Positions 11,493 through 23,220 of a stretch of 64,000 nt of DNA are shown here, piece by piece. A program made the position numbers and the translations under genes. Positions within the stretch are counted from its first letter, which is position 1; every line of letters begins with the position of its first letter. The notes beneath the pieces are model-generated. The model did not search any database. It saw nothing but the letters and a program-made list of their open reading frames with translations, and was not told the DNA's origin. This DNA comes from Yponomeuta sedellus (Eukaryota; Arthropoda; Insecta; Lepidoptera; Yponomeutidae): contig OW203726.1 of the NCBI GenBank assembly GCA_934045075.1, forward strand, positions 5,217,535 through 5,281,534, read 5' to 3'.

Positions 11493-11640
11493 AAAACTGT
11501 TTTTATACGGATTTCACTCGTTTATTATATTTTTACAATTTTCCGACGTTTCGGCACTTTGCGGGTGCCGTGGTAGTAACTATTATCTAATCTGTGGCCG
11601 TGGTCTCGGATGACTGAGGTGACAGGCGTCTTTTTGAAAG
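11493..11640 (+). repeat. Repeat with CCGACGTTTCGGCACTTT core
   Basis: Begins TTAAAACTGTTTTTATACGG ATTTCACTCG and contains TTTTCCGACGTTTCGGCACT and GGTGCCGTGG, then ATGACTGAGGTGACAGG. It is the same family as the centre of the palindrome at 60297-60434. Confidence 0.6.
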
Positions 11641-11782
11641 CATTAACTGTTAGTTTACTACCCTCGGCAAAAATTACAAAAGTTAATTATGAAGTTACGT
11701 TCCAAAATAGGTAAACCAATTATTTTATATAAAGTCAACAATATTGATTATTATTAATTGATAATATTTCCATGTTTCAATC

Positions 11783-12127
11783 ATTAACATAAACCCATCA
11801 TGTCCCCACCGAGGGACACGGGTCTCTTTCCTAAGGAAAGTATAGGCCATACTCCACTATGGGGGCCAAGTCCGGATTGGTGGAGGCTTGTAAGATAGTG
11901 GCTGGTCTTACTGTCAGAAGTGACTTGGCTTAACGACTGCCTTGTATCGAGGGGAACGGCAGCCGGCACCAACTGCTTAACTTCCCTTGCGAGGCACGGA
12001 ACCGCTCGGAGAAATGCCAATCGCGTTAGTCACAGACGGTCACCCATCCATGCACTGAAGGCGCCCTTTGTTGCTTAACCTTTGTGATCGTTTAAGATCA
12101 CTCAAGCAGCCGGGGCTACGAGCGATC
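11783..12127 (-). mobile_element. Family-C SINE, subfamily 2, full length
   Basis: On the minus strand it starts GATCGCTCGTAGCCCCGGCT, then GATCACAAAGGTTAAGCAAC, AAAGGGCGCCTTCAGTGC and GGATGGGTGACCGTCTGTGA. The last is a close match to 5S box C. The body ends CCCCACCGAGGGACAC on the plus strand. Subfamily 2 differs from subfamily 1 at the 5' end and in the tail. Confidence 0.78.
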
Positions 12128-12593
12128 ATGTTTTAATAACAAATATTTTTGGACGGTTTTCTTTCTGGATTAGTGCTGTTTGATAGAAAAACTTAAATCA
12201 ATATGTTTTAAACAGAATTAAAAGTCGCATTACAATTTTATACACATTGTTAAATTTCTATGTCGTTATATACATATAGTAGCCTTTTAATTCTGTCTGA
12301 CAATATGATTTTAAGTTATATTTCCATTAGTTGCCTATAAGTATGTGAATTCGTACATAGGTGCAGTCGACAGTATAATTATCAATTGTACGTTTTTGTT
12401 TCAAATTAACTCGTAATCTAACTAGGCATAGTTCAGTCGCGTGCACTAACATGTAAACACCTTAGAACCTTGTCAAATTAACCTCTTCTAGCCTGATGTA
12501 TAAGAAATGGTCTATTTTGACTTTGGAATTTTGAATTTTGACTTACTGAAGCGCATACATGTTAGTGGTAGTGACTGGACACATGTATAAAGG

Positions 12594-12672
12594 ATGGGTG
12601 GAATGTTTAGCCTCTAAATAGGTTTTTAAAGTTGTCCTTAGCACAGGTTAGTGCATTAAAAAGAATATATAA
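12594..12672 (+). mobile_element. Family-A SINE, 5'-truncated, 13-bp TSD
   Basis: Starts ATGGGTGGAATGTTTAGCCT and ends in TTAGTGCATTAAAAAGAATA. ACATGTATAAAGG is at 12581-12593 and 12673-12685. Confidence 0.8.
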
Positions 12673-13047
12673 ACATGTATAAAGGTTAACGTGCTGTCGA
12701 CGCTACAAATTCCCTGATGCAAATGATAACTATTTATGTACCTACTATGCAGCATTGAAATAAATGTTTTGCCGATGCCGAAGGTCTTACGAAAACCCAT
12801 ATGTTAAGGATGCTTATTACGTTGAAACTGTCGTCAAATGCAATAAGTTTCCTTAGCAAATCCTTAACACGCAGCTACCTAACATTGGGCCTAGGTCAAA
12901 GGAATTATGCTTATGACTGAATACTAAGTAGGTGGACCGTCGACTTGGTAGAATCTAATTAAACGTGCGTGAGCCCATCAAAGCAAGTTAACTTAAAATT
13001 ATATAAGAACAAAAATGTGTGTGCGAAATGACACTGGAACTGAACAT

Positions 13048-13082
13048 GTGTGTGTGTGTATATATATATATGTGTATGTATG

Positions 13083-13118
<36 letters not shown>
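13048..13118. repeat. (TG)n(TATG)n(TA)n microsatellite
   Basis: TGTGTGTGTGTATATATATA … TGTATGTATGTATATATATA …, about 70 bp of dinucleotide repeats. Confidence 0.9.
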
Positions 13119-13119
<1 letters not shown>

Positions 13120-13169
13120 GTGAGTGGGTGAATGGTGAATGCGTGTGTGTAAGCAGAGATCAAGAACGT

Positions 13170-13207
13170 CATGGGTGAAATTTTTAGCCTTTAAATAAGT
13201 TTTTAAG
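13170..13207 (+). mobile_element. Family-A SINE, 38-bp remnant, 10-bp TSD
   Basis: Only ATGGGTGAAATTTTTAGCCT through AAGTTTTTAAG remains, yet TCAAGAACGT flanks it at 13160-13169 and 13208-13217. It ends in the short-form 3' end. Confidence 0.7.
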
Positions 13208-13684
13208 TCAAGAACGTTTTACCCAAACATCCTTGGGAACAGTTGATATTTTTGTCACGATCACAACGTTGTCCTCGTAATAAAGTTACGTATTGACTAG
13301 TTGATTTTTCATGTAAAGAAAGTGTTTCAAACTTGTGGGTAACCCATTCTGGAGTAAAACAGCTTGCTGCTAAAGTAATAAAGCTAATTACTCCTTTGGG
13401 AGTAACCGGGTTCGTGCTAAAGTATGAAGGCTGACAATAGATAGCGATAGATTGTTATGCTATATGCATTAAATGATTTTTTTCCTTAAAAGCGAATAAT
13501 AGGCGGTTACTGTATCGTTGTTAAATTAACGTGATTTAATTTAAAAAAAAAGGATCCGAAAATAATTTGTGATTAAACAGTAAACTGTTTTAAAAATACA
13601 CGTTTCAAAAATTTCGCGACACAAACTTGACACGAATCTATTACAACAATTCCTCGTTTCTCAACTCGACTTTTTATTCACGTT

Positions 13685-13735
13685 TGATATCAACCCTTGG
13701 TATGTCCCTACTGCTGCACTCGCACCGGTCCTTAG
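13685..13735 (-). mobile_element. Family-C SINE, 3' end fragment
   Basis: Only GATATCAACCCTTGGTATGT CCCTACTGCTG is recognisable. Confidence 0.5.
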
Positions 13736-14099
13736 ACTGAAAGAAGACTGCTTTTCTATGTACAGTTAACCCAGTTTATACTTTATAGCACACAAAACAT
13801 TAAACAAGACATTACATAAGAATTTATCTATAGAGAACCTCCTAGCAATTAACGTTTTAATTATGGCAATAAACGTGTTTATCTTTTTATCTTAATTTAG
13901 CCTAAGTGAAAAATCTACCTTATCATAGCATACATTAAATTAGGTCAGGAATATATTACAGATAATACGATTAGATAGTTGATAACGTTTGGGAATCGGA
14001 TTACCAAATAGATCAACGGAGTAACAAGATTGTAATGGTTGGAACCACTGTTAGTTAGTCCTGAGATTTCCACGCTTAATAATTCTCAATTCAGAAACT

Positions 14100-14325
14100 G
14101 ACCCTTAGCCTCATACCTGGGTACGTAGCAATCGCTGAGGTATGGTTCCACTTCAGGCACTATGGTTTCCTCATAATGTTTTCCTATACATTAACGTTAT
14201 GTATTGATACTGTAACTTCACAAACGTAACTTACTTAGAAAACAAAGTCATTAAATGCATCATTACCGGGCTTGGAACCTACAACCTCCCTATTGACAAG
14301 ACGGCGTCGTACCGCACCGCACCTC
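14100..14325 (-). mobile_element. Family-F SINE (Bm1-like tRNA-headed)
   Basis: Minus copy: GTAGCAATCGCTGAGGTATG, TTTCCTCATAATGTTTTCCT, AACGTAACTTACTTAGAAAA CAAAGTCATT and the tRNA-like GGGCTTGGAACCTACAACCT. Confidence 0.65.
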
Positions 14326-14939
14326 TACCTCTATTATAGAAGATCCAAATCCACCAATTTTTTTTTCTATTCATATAATTGTAAGTATGTTTAGTTCATT
14401 ATGCAATACAGTAATGAACTACTACTCGCTGTTGATGTTTTTTACGTCAGTAGGTAGATACTCTTATCTACCAACGCAAAAGAGAAAACCCACAAACCTA
14501 TCAATCAACCTTTAGTCTATTTCCGTCGACTGTTATATCATCACCGTGTCTGGGGAGGTACTCTTTGTGTGTTATTGTAAGTAACCAAGGGCATGATGAG
14601 AAAAGGTATCCGAAGCTGACGCGCGTGTATTCGTCTATGAGTGTCGATAAAGAGAAAGAGGTTTACTTGGATAGTGGCCAATTGACAAGCCTCCCTATTA
14701 TGTAACGGTCTACGTTTGATTGTAAATCTTAACGTTTCTGAAGTGTCAAAATATGTATGCAACAGCTAGAGTGGCTTAAAAAAAGTAAATATCTAGGCAC
14801 ATCACTCAACAGAGTGGATACTTACACGATACGAGTAGATCCCATGGCCTACTCCTACAGGACACAGACATAACTTTACGCTGTAATAGTAACTGGCATA
14901 AGTCTGTGTATGAAACGCGCATTAAAATTTTTTCACATA

Positions 14940-15115
14940 AATGAAATTAAATGAAAATGTTTTATTCAAAGTAGCACAGAAACTGTGGCTTAATGAACGT
15001 TACAAGTTGAACTAGGTGTGCAATTCCAAATCTAGATAGTTTTGAAGAAAATATGGACAAATAAAAACTCAAAATCAAAATAATCCTTTAAGTTATAGTA
15101 GCCCTTTTGGCATAA
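14940..15115 (+). repeat. Family-I dispersed repeat
   Basis: GAAATTAAATGAAAATGTTT TATTCAAAGTAGC, GCTTAATGAACGTTACAAGT, TCCAAATCTAGATAGTTTTG AAG. Relatives: 15310-15520 (AATGATCTAGATTATGAAAT GGACATC), 21158-21300 (closest copy) and 35940-36060. Probably a LINE 3' end. Confidence 0.6.
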
Positions 15116-16062
15116 AGCGTATGTTACACTTTTTTTGATATAATATACAATTTGTGTGCATTTGACATCTGGAGTAGATCAAAAAAAGTAAAAATCGACG
15201 TCACTCAACCAAGTGTATTCTATCGTAATAGATCCCCTAGTCTTTGCCTACCCCTGTAGGGTACAGGCGCAAGTTTAATAAAATAGGACATTTGGTGCCT
15301 AAAGGGCTACTATGACATAAAAGATTATTTAGATGACAAAAATGTTTGGTATAAAATCCAGTATAATTCGTGAATTCTAGGTTTTAGAGTAATAACTCTG
15401 TTAATAAAAGGAATTTGAAAGTCTAAGTTTAGAGTTGTTTTTTTCAATGTATTGTTCAAATGATCTAGATTATGAAATGGACATCTAGTTTTAACTTCTA
15501 ACGTCCATCGAATCGTAGTTTTTGTGCTACTTTTAATAAAACATTTTTGAAGTTCTATTTTATACCAATATAATAAATAAAGGTAATGAACATACAATTT
15601 AAAGTTAAAATTCAAATGAAAGTAAAGTAAATGAATATAAACTAATACAAATAAATACCTATGTTTAAATACATACACTTAGTGGCAATAAATTATACGA
15701 GAGCGATGTGACTACAGCCCTAGATCGTTAAAATAGCATGCTAGGGTGGCTCTACAATTGCAATTAGCAAATGAATGGTAAGAAATTAAATCAAAGTCCT
15801 ATCTATTTCTCTATCAATTGCTCTATTAACAGACGTGTGATAAACTCTTCACCATATCAACAACTATTTAATTTAGAGATAAAAATAGTTAATATACCTT
15901 TACCGGTACATTCTGGTTCTCAGAACCAGCCATTGACAACTCGTTTGATTGATTGTGTGTTTGATCAAGCGACGACCGAAAATAATAAGAGTTGAAGTGG
16001 AGTGATATTGAAAGCGTGAAGGGCTTGTGCGTTCCCGAAATAGCTTTAAGCGCTATAGTAAG

Positions 16063-16409
16063 AAGGGCTCACGGCCTAGTCGAACCGAGTGATTGGAATC
16101 AATCCCTTAAGTTAAGCAACAACAGGCGCGGTCTGGTGCAGGGTGGGTGACAGTCCCGTGACTACCAATTTTTCGAACGCTTCCGTGCTTTGCAAGGCCC
16201 GCTAAGCCGTTGGTGCCGGCTGTAATGTCATTGTTAAGCTATGTCAGAGGCCTTACAGGCGATTAGATAACTTCTGACAGTAAGACCCGCCAATATCTTA
16301 CAATCCCCACCAAACCGGACTTGGCTCCCTTGGTGGAGTAATGCGTAACATTTCTGCGATGCAGCAAGAGACCCGTACTCTAGCAGTGGGGATGTACAAG
16401 GATTAATAT
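16063..16409 (+). mobile_element. Family-C SINE, full length with 12-bp TSD
   Basis: Head AAGGGCTCACGGCCTAGTCG, box A AAGTTAAGCAAC, IE AGGCGCGGTCTGG, box C GGGTGGGTGACAGTCC, then the body to GATTAATAT. CGCTATAGTAAG is duplicated at 16051-16062 and 16410-16421. Confidence 0.85.
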
Positions 16410-17310
16410 CGCTATAGTAAGTGACCGTATATTTCTAATCCTTAAGTTCCCTCGGAGATATCTGTGATTTTGTTGTGTGATGTAAAATTTGAGTTTTTGA
16501 TATTCATTTCAACTTAGTACCTTGACAAAAGAATGATTCTATAATGGTTTCGTTTCCGAGATACAACACCCCAAAAACTAACGGCCTTACAAAAACAGGA
16601 TTCCTTTTCTTAGAGGCAGTTTTCATTATATTGCTAAGATAAGAATATTCTTTATTGTACCTACAGCAGAAAAAAGCACAGAAAATATTTAAAAATATTT
16701 CAATACAATCCGTCTTATTGCTTACAGCAATTTCGAGCAACTTCAAAAAAGGAAAAGTGAGAGGGGTAGTTGGTGCAAATATGAATATTAAATTTACACG
16801 TTACATTTACACATTGTACTTTCCTTAGCTAAATTTTACCACAGACTATTTTAATCGGGGGTTATCGAGTGTTTTATGGAATCTGGTTTTATAAATCTAC
16901 ATCTACATCTTCATGTGAAATAACATGAGTATGAAAAAAACGTAGAATGTCAAACTTCTACGTTTTTAAACGATCTCATTTAAAAAACACATATCACGTC
17001 AATTAGTATCTTTTCATGAACTTCTGCTATATTATGCATTAGAAATAACAAGTGCAACTAAGACACGCGAACAATATAAACTAATTCCAAATTGTCTCCG
17101 ACGTACTCGTAAGTGATCTTCGGTAATTGCATTGCGGCTCTGTCTAGTTGCTAATAGATTTTATCAGACTGATAGAAAGATTCAATTGAGTATGCATTGA
17201 TATGACTTCTTCTGATATATATGTAGGTAGGTATGCTTCCATGGCGGGCCGTGTAAAACGTCTAGTGACGACAACGCCTACCTACACTAGACAAATAACG
17301 TCATCTCTTA

Positions 17311-17756
17311 TGGTGCTCCCACACTGCCGTTACAAAATGTTTGTAAACATTTTCTAACATAAAAACATTTACTAACAAATGTTGTCAATTGTTACATTTT
17401 GTTAGGAACTGTTACATGTTATAAGTGCTCCTACACTGATAGAAAATGTTCACTAATGTTCACTAACATTTTATAACATTTAAATCTGGTGTTTGCTCGC
17501 AGTTTTGATAGCATTCTGAGGCGTCTACACGAAAATGGAAGAGGATTTGCTCATTATAATATCTTTCATTTTAAGCCTTTATAAAAGGTTTACAAACAAA
17601 AGATAACACATGTTTAATTTTGTTATAATTTGTTAACTTAACATTACTAAACATTTTCTAACATGAAAACATTTTTTAACATTTGTGATTAAATGTTTGC
17701 TAACAAATGTTTACTAACGTTTTGTAACATTTTGTAACGGCAGTGTGGGAGCACCA
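17311..17756. mobile_element. PIF/Harbinger-type MITE, 446 bp
   Basis: Perfect terminal inverted repeats start TGGTGCTCCCACACTGCCGT and extend through TTACAAAATGTT. TTA is duplicated at 17308-17310 and 17757-17759. Most of the interior is AACATTTT/AAATGTTT-rich and self-complementary. A 23-codon frame at 17535-17606 (MEEDLLIIISFILSLYKRFT…) has the acidic-then-hydrophobic look of a Harbinger nuclease N-terminus, suggesting origin by internal deletion. Confidence 0.75.
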
Positions 17757-18051
17757 TTAGATGTCATAGTGTCTGCCCTTCTATCACGTAACTTTCACTC
17801 CTATAGTATTTCTTTTCTTAGTGATTCGCGATGCTCATAAATAGTTATTTATAATATATTAAATCGCTATTATTAATTAGGTTTATTTAGCTACACCATT
17901 TTACTATATTGTTTTTCTTTTCCTTTTTTTTTGCACGCCTGCCAACTTTTTCGTTACCTCCTGCGGATGACTGGTAGAAAATGCTAATGGCATTAAGTTC
18001 CCCGCATTGTACGATTTTATGGTGCAATAAATTATTAATAATAATAAAACT

Positions 18052-18428
18052 AATAATAGAAGCGCTCGTGGCCTAGGCAAACCGAGTGATTGGAATCAAT
18101 CACTTGGTTAAGCAACAACAGGCGCGGTCAGGTACGGGAGGGGTGAGCGTCCCGTGACTACCGCTTGTGGCATTTTACCGAGCGCTTCCGTGCTTCGCAA
18201 GGCACGTTAAGCCGTTGGTGCCGGCTGTCATATAATGGCAGTCGTTAAGCCATGTCAGAGGCCTTATGGGCGGCTTGATAACTTCTGACAGTGAGGCCCG
18301 GCCACTGTCTCACAATCCTCCACCAACCCGGACTTGGCCCCCGTGGTGGAGTATGGCTTAACCTTCCTGCGATGAAGGAAGAGACCCGTGCCCCAGCAGT
18401 GGGGACATATAAGGGTTGATAACGAACG
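18052..18428 (+). mobile_element. Family-C SINE, full length with 12-bp TSD; best copy
   Basis: Contains GCGCTCGTGGCCTAGGCAAA, box A GGTTAAGCAAC, IE AGGCGCGGTCAGG, box C GGGAGGGGTGAGCGTCCCG, and a near-complete body ending GGGGACATATAAGGGTTGAT AACG. AATAATAAAACT flanks it at 18040-18051 and 18429-18440. Confidence 0.87.
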
Positions 18429-19327
18429 AATAATAAAACTTGGTAAAACGTAATTACCTTAATTCCCGACGTTTCAGCAGCGTTGCAGTTTAACAACACA
18501 ACAAAACGTTAATGTTAACATTGGTAAACTTCAACCGTGCTTTGTTCTGACTACTAGTGATTACGATAATTGTTTACCTGGGCGTGACGTCACATCACTG
18601 CGATCACATCAACGCCGTGACACTGCGAGCTGTTTTCCCATTTAAAAATATTTTTAGAAAAATGGCTTTAACCTTCGTTAAACTTTAGGTTATTACTGGA
18701 ATGTAGGTTTGTTTGTAAATAATAAATTCGTCTGAATTATAAATTCTCTCGTCATGCCTATTGCACCTTGGGAGAATATTAATAACCCGTAGGCTAACAT
18801 ATCGACGGATTGTTCATAGGAAACTGCCGAATAACAGATACCAAACGACTACACGACTGCTCTGCCCTAAAAACACATATTTTCGTTGTGAGAGTCGGCA
18901 ATAAAATCTTTGCCCGTTGAATGTGTGTTAATGTCTCTCTTTGCCAAAAACGACATTCGCTTGTTATTTCGGGTTTATATTGTATATATTCCATTAACCC
19001 AAAAATAGATCATTCCTGTTCATTTTGGGTAGATATTGCGTCGTATGCTCAATTAATTCTCTAAAGACAAAGCAAATTGAAGACTGAAGACCGTATAATT
19101 ACTAACGAGTATAATTAGCTGTAAGTAAAAAGTGTGTTAAGTAATGTAGTATATTTAAAGGAGCGTTTAGAGCATAAACCGAATGTGATATCTTTTGTAT
19201 TATAAATAACTTGTATTAGTCCAGTCCATCCAAAGGTTGTCTGGAAAAGATCACTTTTAGTGATAAGGCCGCCGTCTGTACTCTTAGGTTAAGAAATATA
19301 TGTGTAATTTCCATTTTTATTTACAAC

Positions 19328-19498
19328 TGACCCAGCGAACTTCGTACAGCCTAACAGTCGATTCTTTATTTATTTTTTTCTCCGTAAGAACTATCCTCGT
19401 GCTTCAAGGAATATTCTAAAAAAAGAGTTAGCATAATCGGTTTAGTTGCTCTCGAGATTTGCACTTACCAATGATTCATTTTTATATTATAGAAAAGA
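19328..19498 (+). mobile_element. Family-E repeat
   Basis: CTGACCCAGCGAACTTCGTA CAGCCTAACAGTCGATTC … GTGCTTCAAGGAATATTC … GCTCTCGAGATTTGCACTTA … GATTCATTTTTATATTATAG. Confidence 0.72.
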
Positions 19499-19730
19499 TA
19501 AAGTGTTCTCTATCTATCCATAATAGTGTTTTAGCAGTTAACTATAAAAACCAACAATAAGGTTTGGATTTGGAGTTCCTCTCACAAAAAATTCACCAGT
19601 TTGCTTCCGCGATTTTTTGTGATATTTTGTGATGACAAATTTCGGCCAATTCCACTAGGAAACTGAAAGAAACTCGAATGTACTCATTTAGTTTTCATTA
19701 AAGTTAGGGAGACGATAAATATATAAGACT

Positions 19731-19930
19731 AGCTGACCCAGCGAACTTCGTACCGCCTAACAGTTTTTTGTTTAATTTTCTCTCCGCAAGAACCATCCTC
19801 GTACTTCAAGGGATATTCAAGGGATATTCTGAACCGATTTTGCTACAAAAAAATTATTAGCAAAATCGGTTCAGCTGTTCTCGAGATTTGCGCTTACCAA
19901 CATATTCAGTGATTCATTTTTATATTATAG
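19731..19930 (+). mobile_element. Family-E repeat
   Basis: AGCTGACCCAGCGAACTTCG TACCGCCTAACAG to TTCATTTTTATATTATAGA. A short duplication (CAAGGGATATT twice) lies in the middle. Confidence 0.72.
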
Positions 19931-20370
19931 ATTCTCTGCCGGTATCAATAAATCAGATTGCTCAAACAGATCAAGAACTACGAGTATTTCTTAACGAGCG
20001 AACAAGTGCTGTTCGTGTGTCTGGCCGCAACACTAATGTTTTCAATACTTTTGTAAGACATTTAACTAATGCTGTGGCATGTAAAGTTATTGATGGCAAT
20101 CATGAAATCTTATTATTTGTATAGGTGGCAACTCATTATATTTCGTGTAAGGTGACTTGAGAGAAGATGGTCAGAGTAGAGTTTTTTTTTCCGCTGCCTT
20201 TTTCTCCACTCAATACGGTCCGAAGGTACTTTTTACATTGTACATTGACATTCAGCAAACACAATGTAAATTCTTTACGTTGAAATTAATTGATTTGATT
20301 GATCTATTCAATGTTCTTCGACTATAGTCAAATGTCAAATAGGAATGATTTCAGAAGCTGGCGGTTAGTA

Positions 20371-20625
20371 CAGTCTATTTATTCTTACTTGTCCAATTAA
20401 GTAAACAAGATTCTAACCATGAAATTGAGATTATGCCTAAACTAGACATTTTCTCGCAAATTCATGAACTATCATGAACTATGTTTATAAAATTGGCAGC
20501 GTGTTATCTAAAAGAGTGTTCCAAGTTACTTCATTTATGGAAATATAGCAGTTTTGGACTAAAAAGTTACAGTTTTCGGGTAGAATCTTGTTTACTAAAT
20601 TGGACAAGTAAGAATAAATAGACTG
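20371..20625. mobile_element. Family-G Tc1/mariner-type MITE, copy 1
   Basis: Terminal inverted repeats of about 47 bp start CAGTCTATTTATTCTTACTT and run through GTCCAATT-AGTAAACAAGATTCTA. TA duplications lie at 20369-20370 and 20626-20627. The interior (TAAAATTGGCAGCGTGTTAT…) has no coding frame. The same element occurs at 45570 and 49061. Confidence 0.8.
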
Positions 20626-21157
20626 TACACCTTTGTGGTTTCGCTTAACTTTGTGGTTTTTAAGTTTTCGTTTTATTATTATTATTATTATACTTTATTG
20701 CACACGAAACATTTAACAGGTTCAGGTTTTCGTTTTGTGGTTTCGCTTAATTTATTCGCGTGATTCTAGAACCAATCGAGTGTGGGTTTTGCTGTTGTAA
20801 CGATAAAAGAATTACTCCATGCAATAAGTAGGTTGGAATACCTCCAATACCTACATTTGTTCAAATAATCTGTTTTGCAAGTTTACTGATGATGAAGATG
20901 AATATTCGCCTCTATTGTGTTTGACAGTCGTAATTATTTTCACAACGCCTTCAAGTATCTGTTAGAGAGAATATTGTAATCGCCTATTTACCTCCATATC
21001 TAACCAGACACGTAAGAAAACAGCATCATCAACCGATCATCGAGATAAAGTCTCTCCACGGAAATAGATTCAATAAATTTTCGGTTTGTATCTAGTGACC
21101 AGTAGAACCCATCATTTTCGAATGTATATATGGGGGTTTTGCGTTACACCCTGTGAA

Positions 21158-21300
21158 ATGAGATGAAATGGAAAGGTTTTATTCAAAGTAGCGCAAAAAC
21201 TGCGGCTCAATGAACGTTACAATTCCAACTAGGTGTCTATTTCAAAATCTAGATCATTTTGGAGAAAATATGGACTAAAAAACTGCAAACTTAGTCTTTT
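21158..21300 (+). repeat. Family-I dispersed repeat, second copy
   Basis: GAGATGAAATGGAAAGGTTT TATTCAAAGTAGCGC … CAACTAGGTGTCTATTTCAA AATCTAGATC, aligned over about 130 bp with 14940. Confidence 0.65.
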
Positions 21301-21682
21301 CAAAGTCCTTAATTAACAGAGTTTACATAATTCTTTTAAAATATAGCATTGGGCTGGCTTTAATTCTGGGCATCATCGTCAAATAGCAAATAAGCAGCAA
21401 TGTGATTGTGGAGCCTCATCGCAATCCACGGTGCACCTGCTCCAATGTCCATTGTGCCCTCACACCTGCACTCTGGAGGACCTAACCGAGGCCAACGCTG
21501 CTGCAATTGCAGTGGCCAACTATTGGGCAGGAAAAATATGAACTGGTCGAATCGCCGACACGAAAAGAAGAAGAAGAAGCAGCAGCAAATAAATGGGTGC
21601 AAATAAAATAATTTAAAGATAAATGACAAAAAAAATAAGAACCACTGAACTCTTAAGCACCAACTGAGGAATTTCTACCTTT

Positions 21683-22242
21683 GTAGTCTTTGTTTTTCCT
21701 ACCTTATTGTGTGAAAACAGATCAGAGGCCTAATTATAGGCACCAAATCCTTGCGATTCCAATTGTCTATTTGCATTGTCTAATTGTCGTCTTTTTCTGG
21801 CTGTACAATAAAGCGTTCTTTACTTATCTATCTATATGTCCGCCCGTACGCCCGCTCCTTTGTCCGTGTAGTCTTTGTTTTTCCTACCTTATTGTTAGAA
21901 AACAGATCAGAGGCCTAATTATAGGCACCAAATCCTTGCGATTGCAACTGTCTATTTTGATTGTCTAATCGTCTTCTTTTTTTCTGGCTGTGCAATGAAG
22001 TGTTCTCTACTTATCTATCTATATGTCCACCCGTACGCCCGCTCCTTTGTCCGTGTAGTCTTTGTTTTTCCTACCTTATTGTTAGAAAACAGATCAGAGG
22101 CCTAATTATAGGCACCAAATCCTTGCGATTCCGAAGTCTATTTGGATTGTCTAATTTCCTTCTTTTTTTCTGGCTGTGCAATAAAGTATTCTCTATCTAT
22201 CTACCTATGAGTCCGCCCGTACGTCCGCCCCTTTGTCCGTCA
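21683..22242. repeat. Tandem array, three ~186-bp units
   Basis: Units begin GTAGTCTTTGTTTTTCCTAC at 21683, 21868 and 22055. Each contains AACAGATCAGAGGCCTAATT ATAGGCACCAAATCC, CTTTTTTTCTGGCTGT and CGCCCGTACG CCC. Overlapping open frames repeat with the array and are not believed to be genes. Confidence 0.87.
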
Positions 22243-22805
22243 GTCTGTTTGTTTGTCTAATTAATAAATAAACCTACTTAAAGTACTACGCGGTTTAGGT
22301 CAGTGAAGAATATTTCCGCACTTGACAATAAAAAGAGTGTGAACTTTTAGCTAGGTCAGGATAAAAGCATTCCAGTTAAGGGCATAGTAATTAAGCCTTG
22401 CATAAAGAGCGAAACCTAATCAACTAATTGAGTCACGTGATGCTCAGTGACTCATGAGTGATGACTGTTATAATAGGGATGTATTACATTACTAGCTTTG
22501 TGCGGATGATGGTCATATCATTAGTATATTCTGCTCTACGGATAGTTAGTATCTACAATATACGCGCATCTAAGTGGTTTGAAAACCGTACTTATGCAAT
22601 TTGTAATCAAAAATGTCATCAGATTAGACTCTTGCTAATAACTTTAGTAAAAGTATTTCGTAATGATTCGCAACACTCATACATAGTTATATATTAAACG
22701 AAACATCAGGAAATAAGGTAATTACGTTTTACCTAATATATAATCGCGATTTGACCCGTTTAATATATAACTTTAGTAAAGTACAAAAGTATATGGATGG
22801 GGACT

Positions 22806-22807
<2 letters not shown>

Positions 22808-22841
<34 letters not shown>

Positions 22842-22843
22842 AA
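22808..22843. repeat. (GATT)n microsatellite
   Basis: Eight or so tandem GATT units (TGATTGATTGATTGATTGAT …). Confidence 0.9.
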
Positions 22844-23079
22844 TCATTTATTTGACTTTTGACATAGATGTCTATATGTATAGAACACTTTGCTGTACAT
22901 AAAAATGAATTAACATAGCGTTTGTAATGACGCATTTAGACCTATACAAAAATCCTACTTGTCCGGAATAAATGAAAACTTAGCCTTTTTTCGTCTATTT
23001 TTACTGGACTATGTATACATAAAACATGTTCAAATTTAAATACTTTTAGAGGAGGTTATATTAGAGGTTTCCTCTAATT

Positions 23080-23220
23080 ACCACTGGTGCCCACCGCAGT
23101 AGCAATTTCAGGCGCTGCAATTAAACACGCGTTTAACACCTCAGACATTCAGGTTTCGCTCGCGTTTTTCTGTTTTTTTCCTTCACGGTTGGAGAGTGGT
23201 TTGCTACTGTAAGTTTGTTT
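23080..23220 (-). mobile_element. Family-F SINE, 3' half
   Basis: CTGGTGCCCACCGCAGTAGC AATTTCAGGCGCTG … TTTTCCTTCACGGTTGGAGA GTGGTTTGCTACTG. A 3' tip of the same family is also seen at 24585-24640 (plus) and 35288-35316 (minus). Confidence 0.6.

Noticed and set aside
18120..18170. Possible 5S rRNA gene fragment
   Set aside because: Only the internal promoter blocks resemble 5S rRNA; the segment is always attached to the same SINE body and flanked by TSDs.
21690..22260. Two overlapping ~95-codon plus-strand frames
   Set aside because: They follow the 186-bp tandem units and repeat the same peptide with frameshifts; no initiation or domain evidence.
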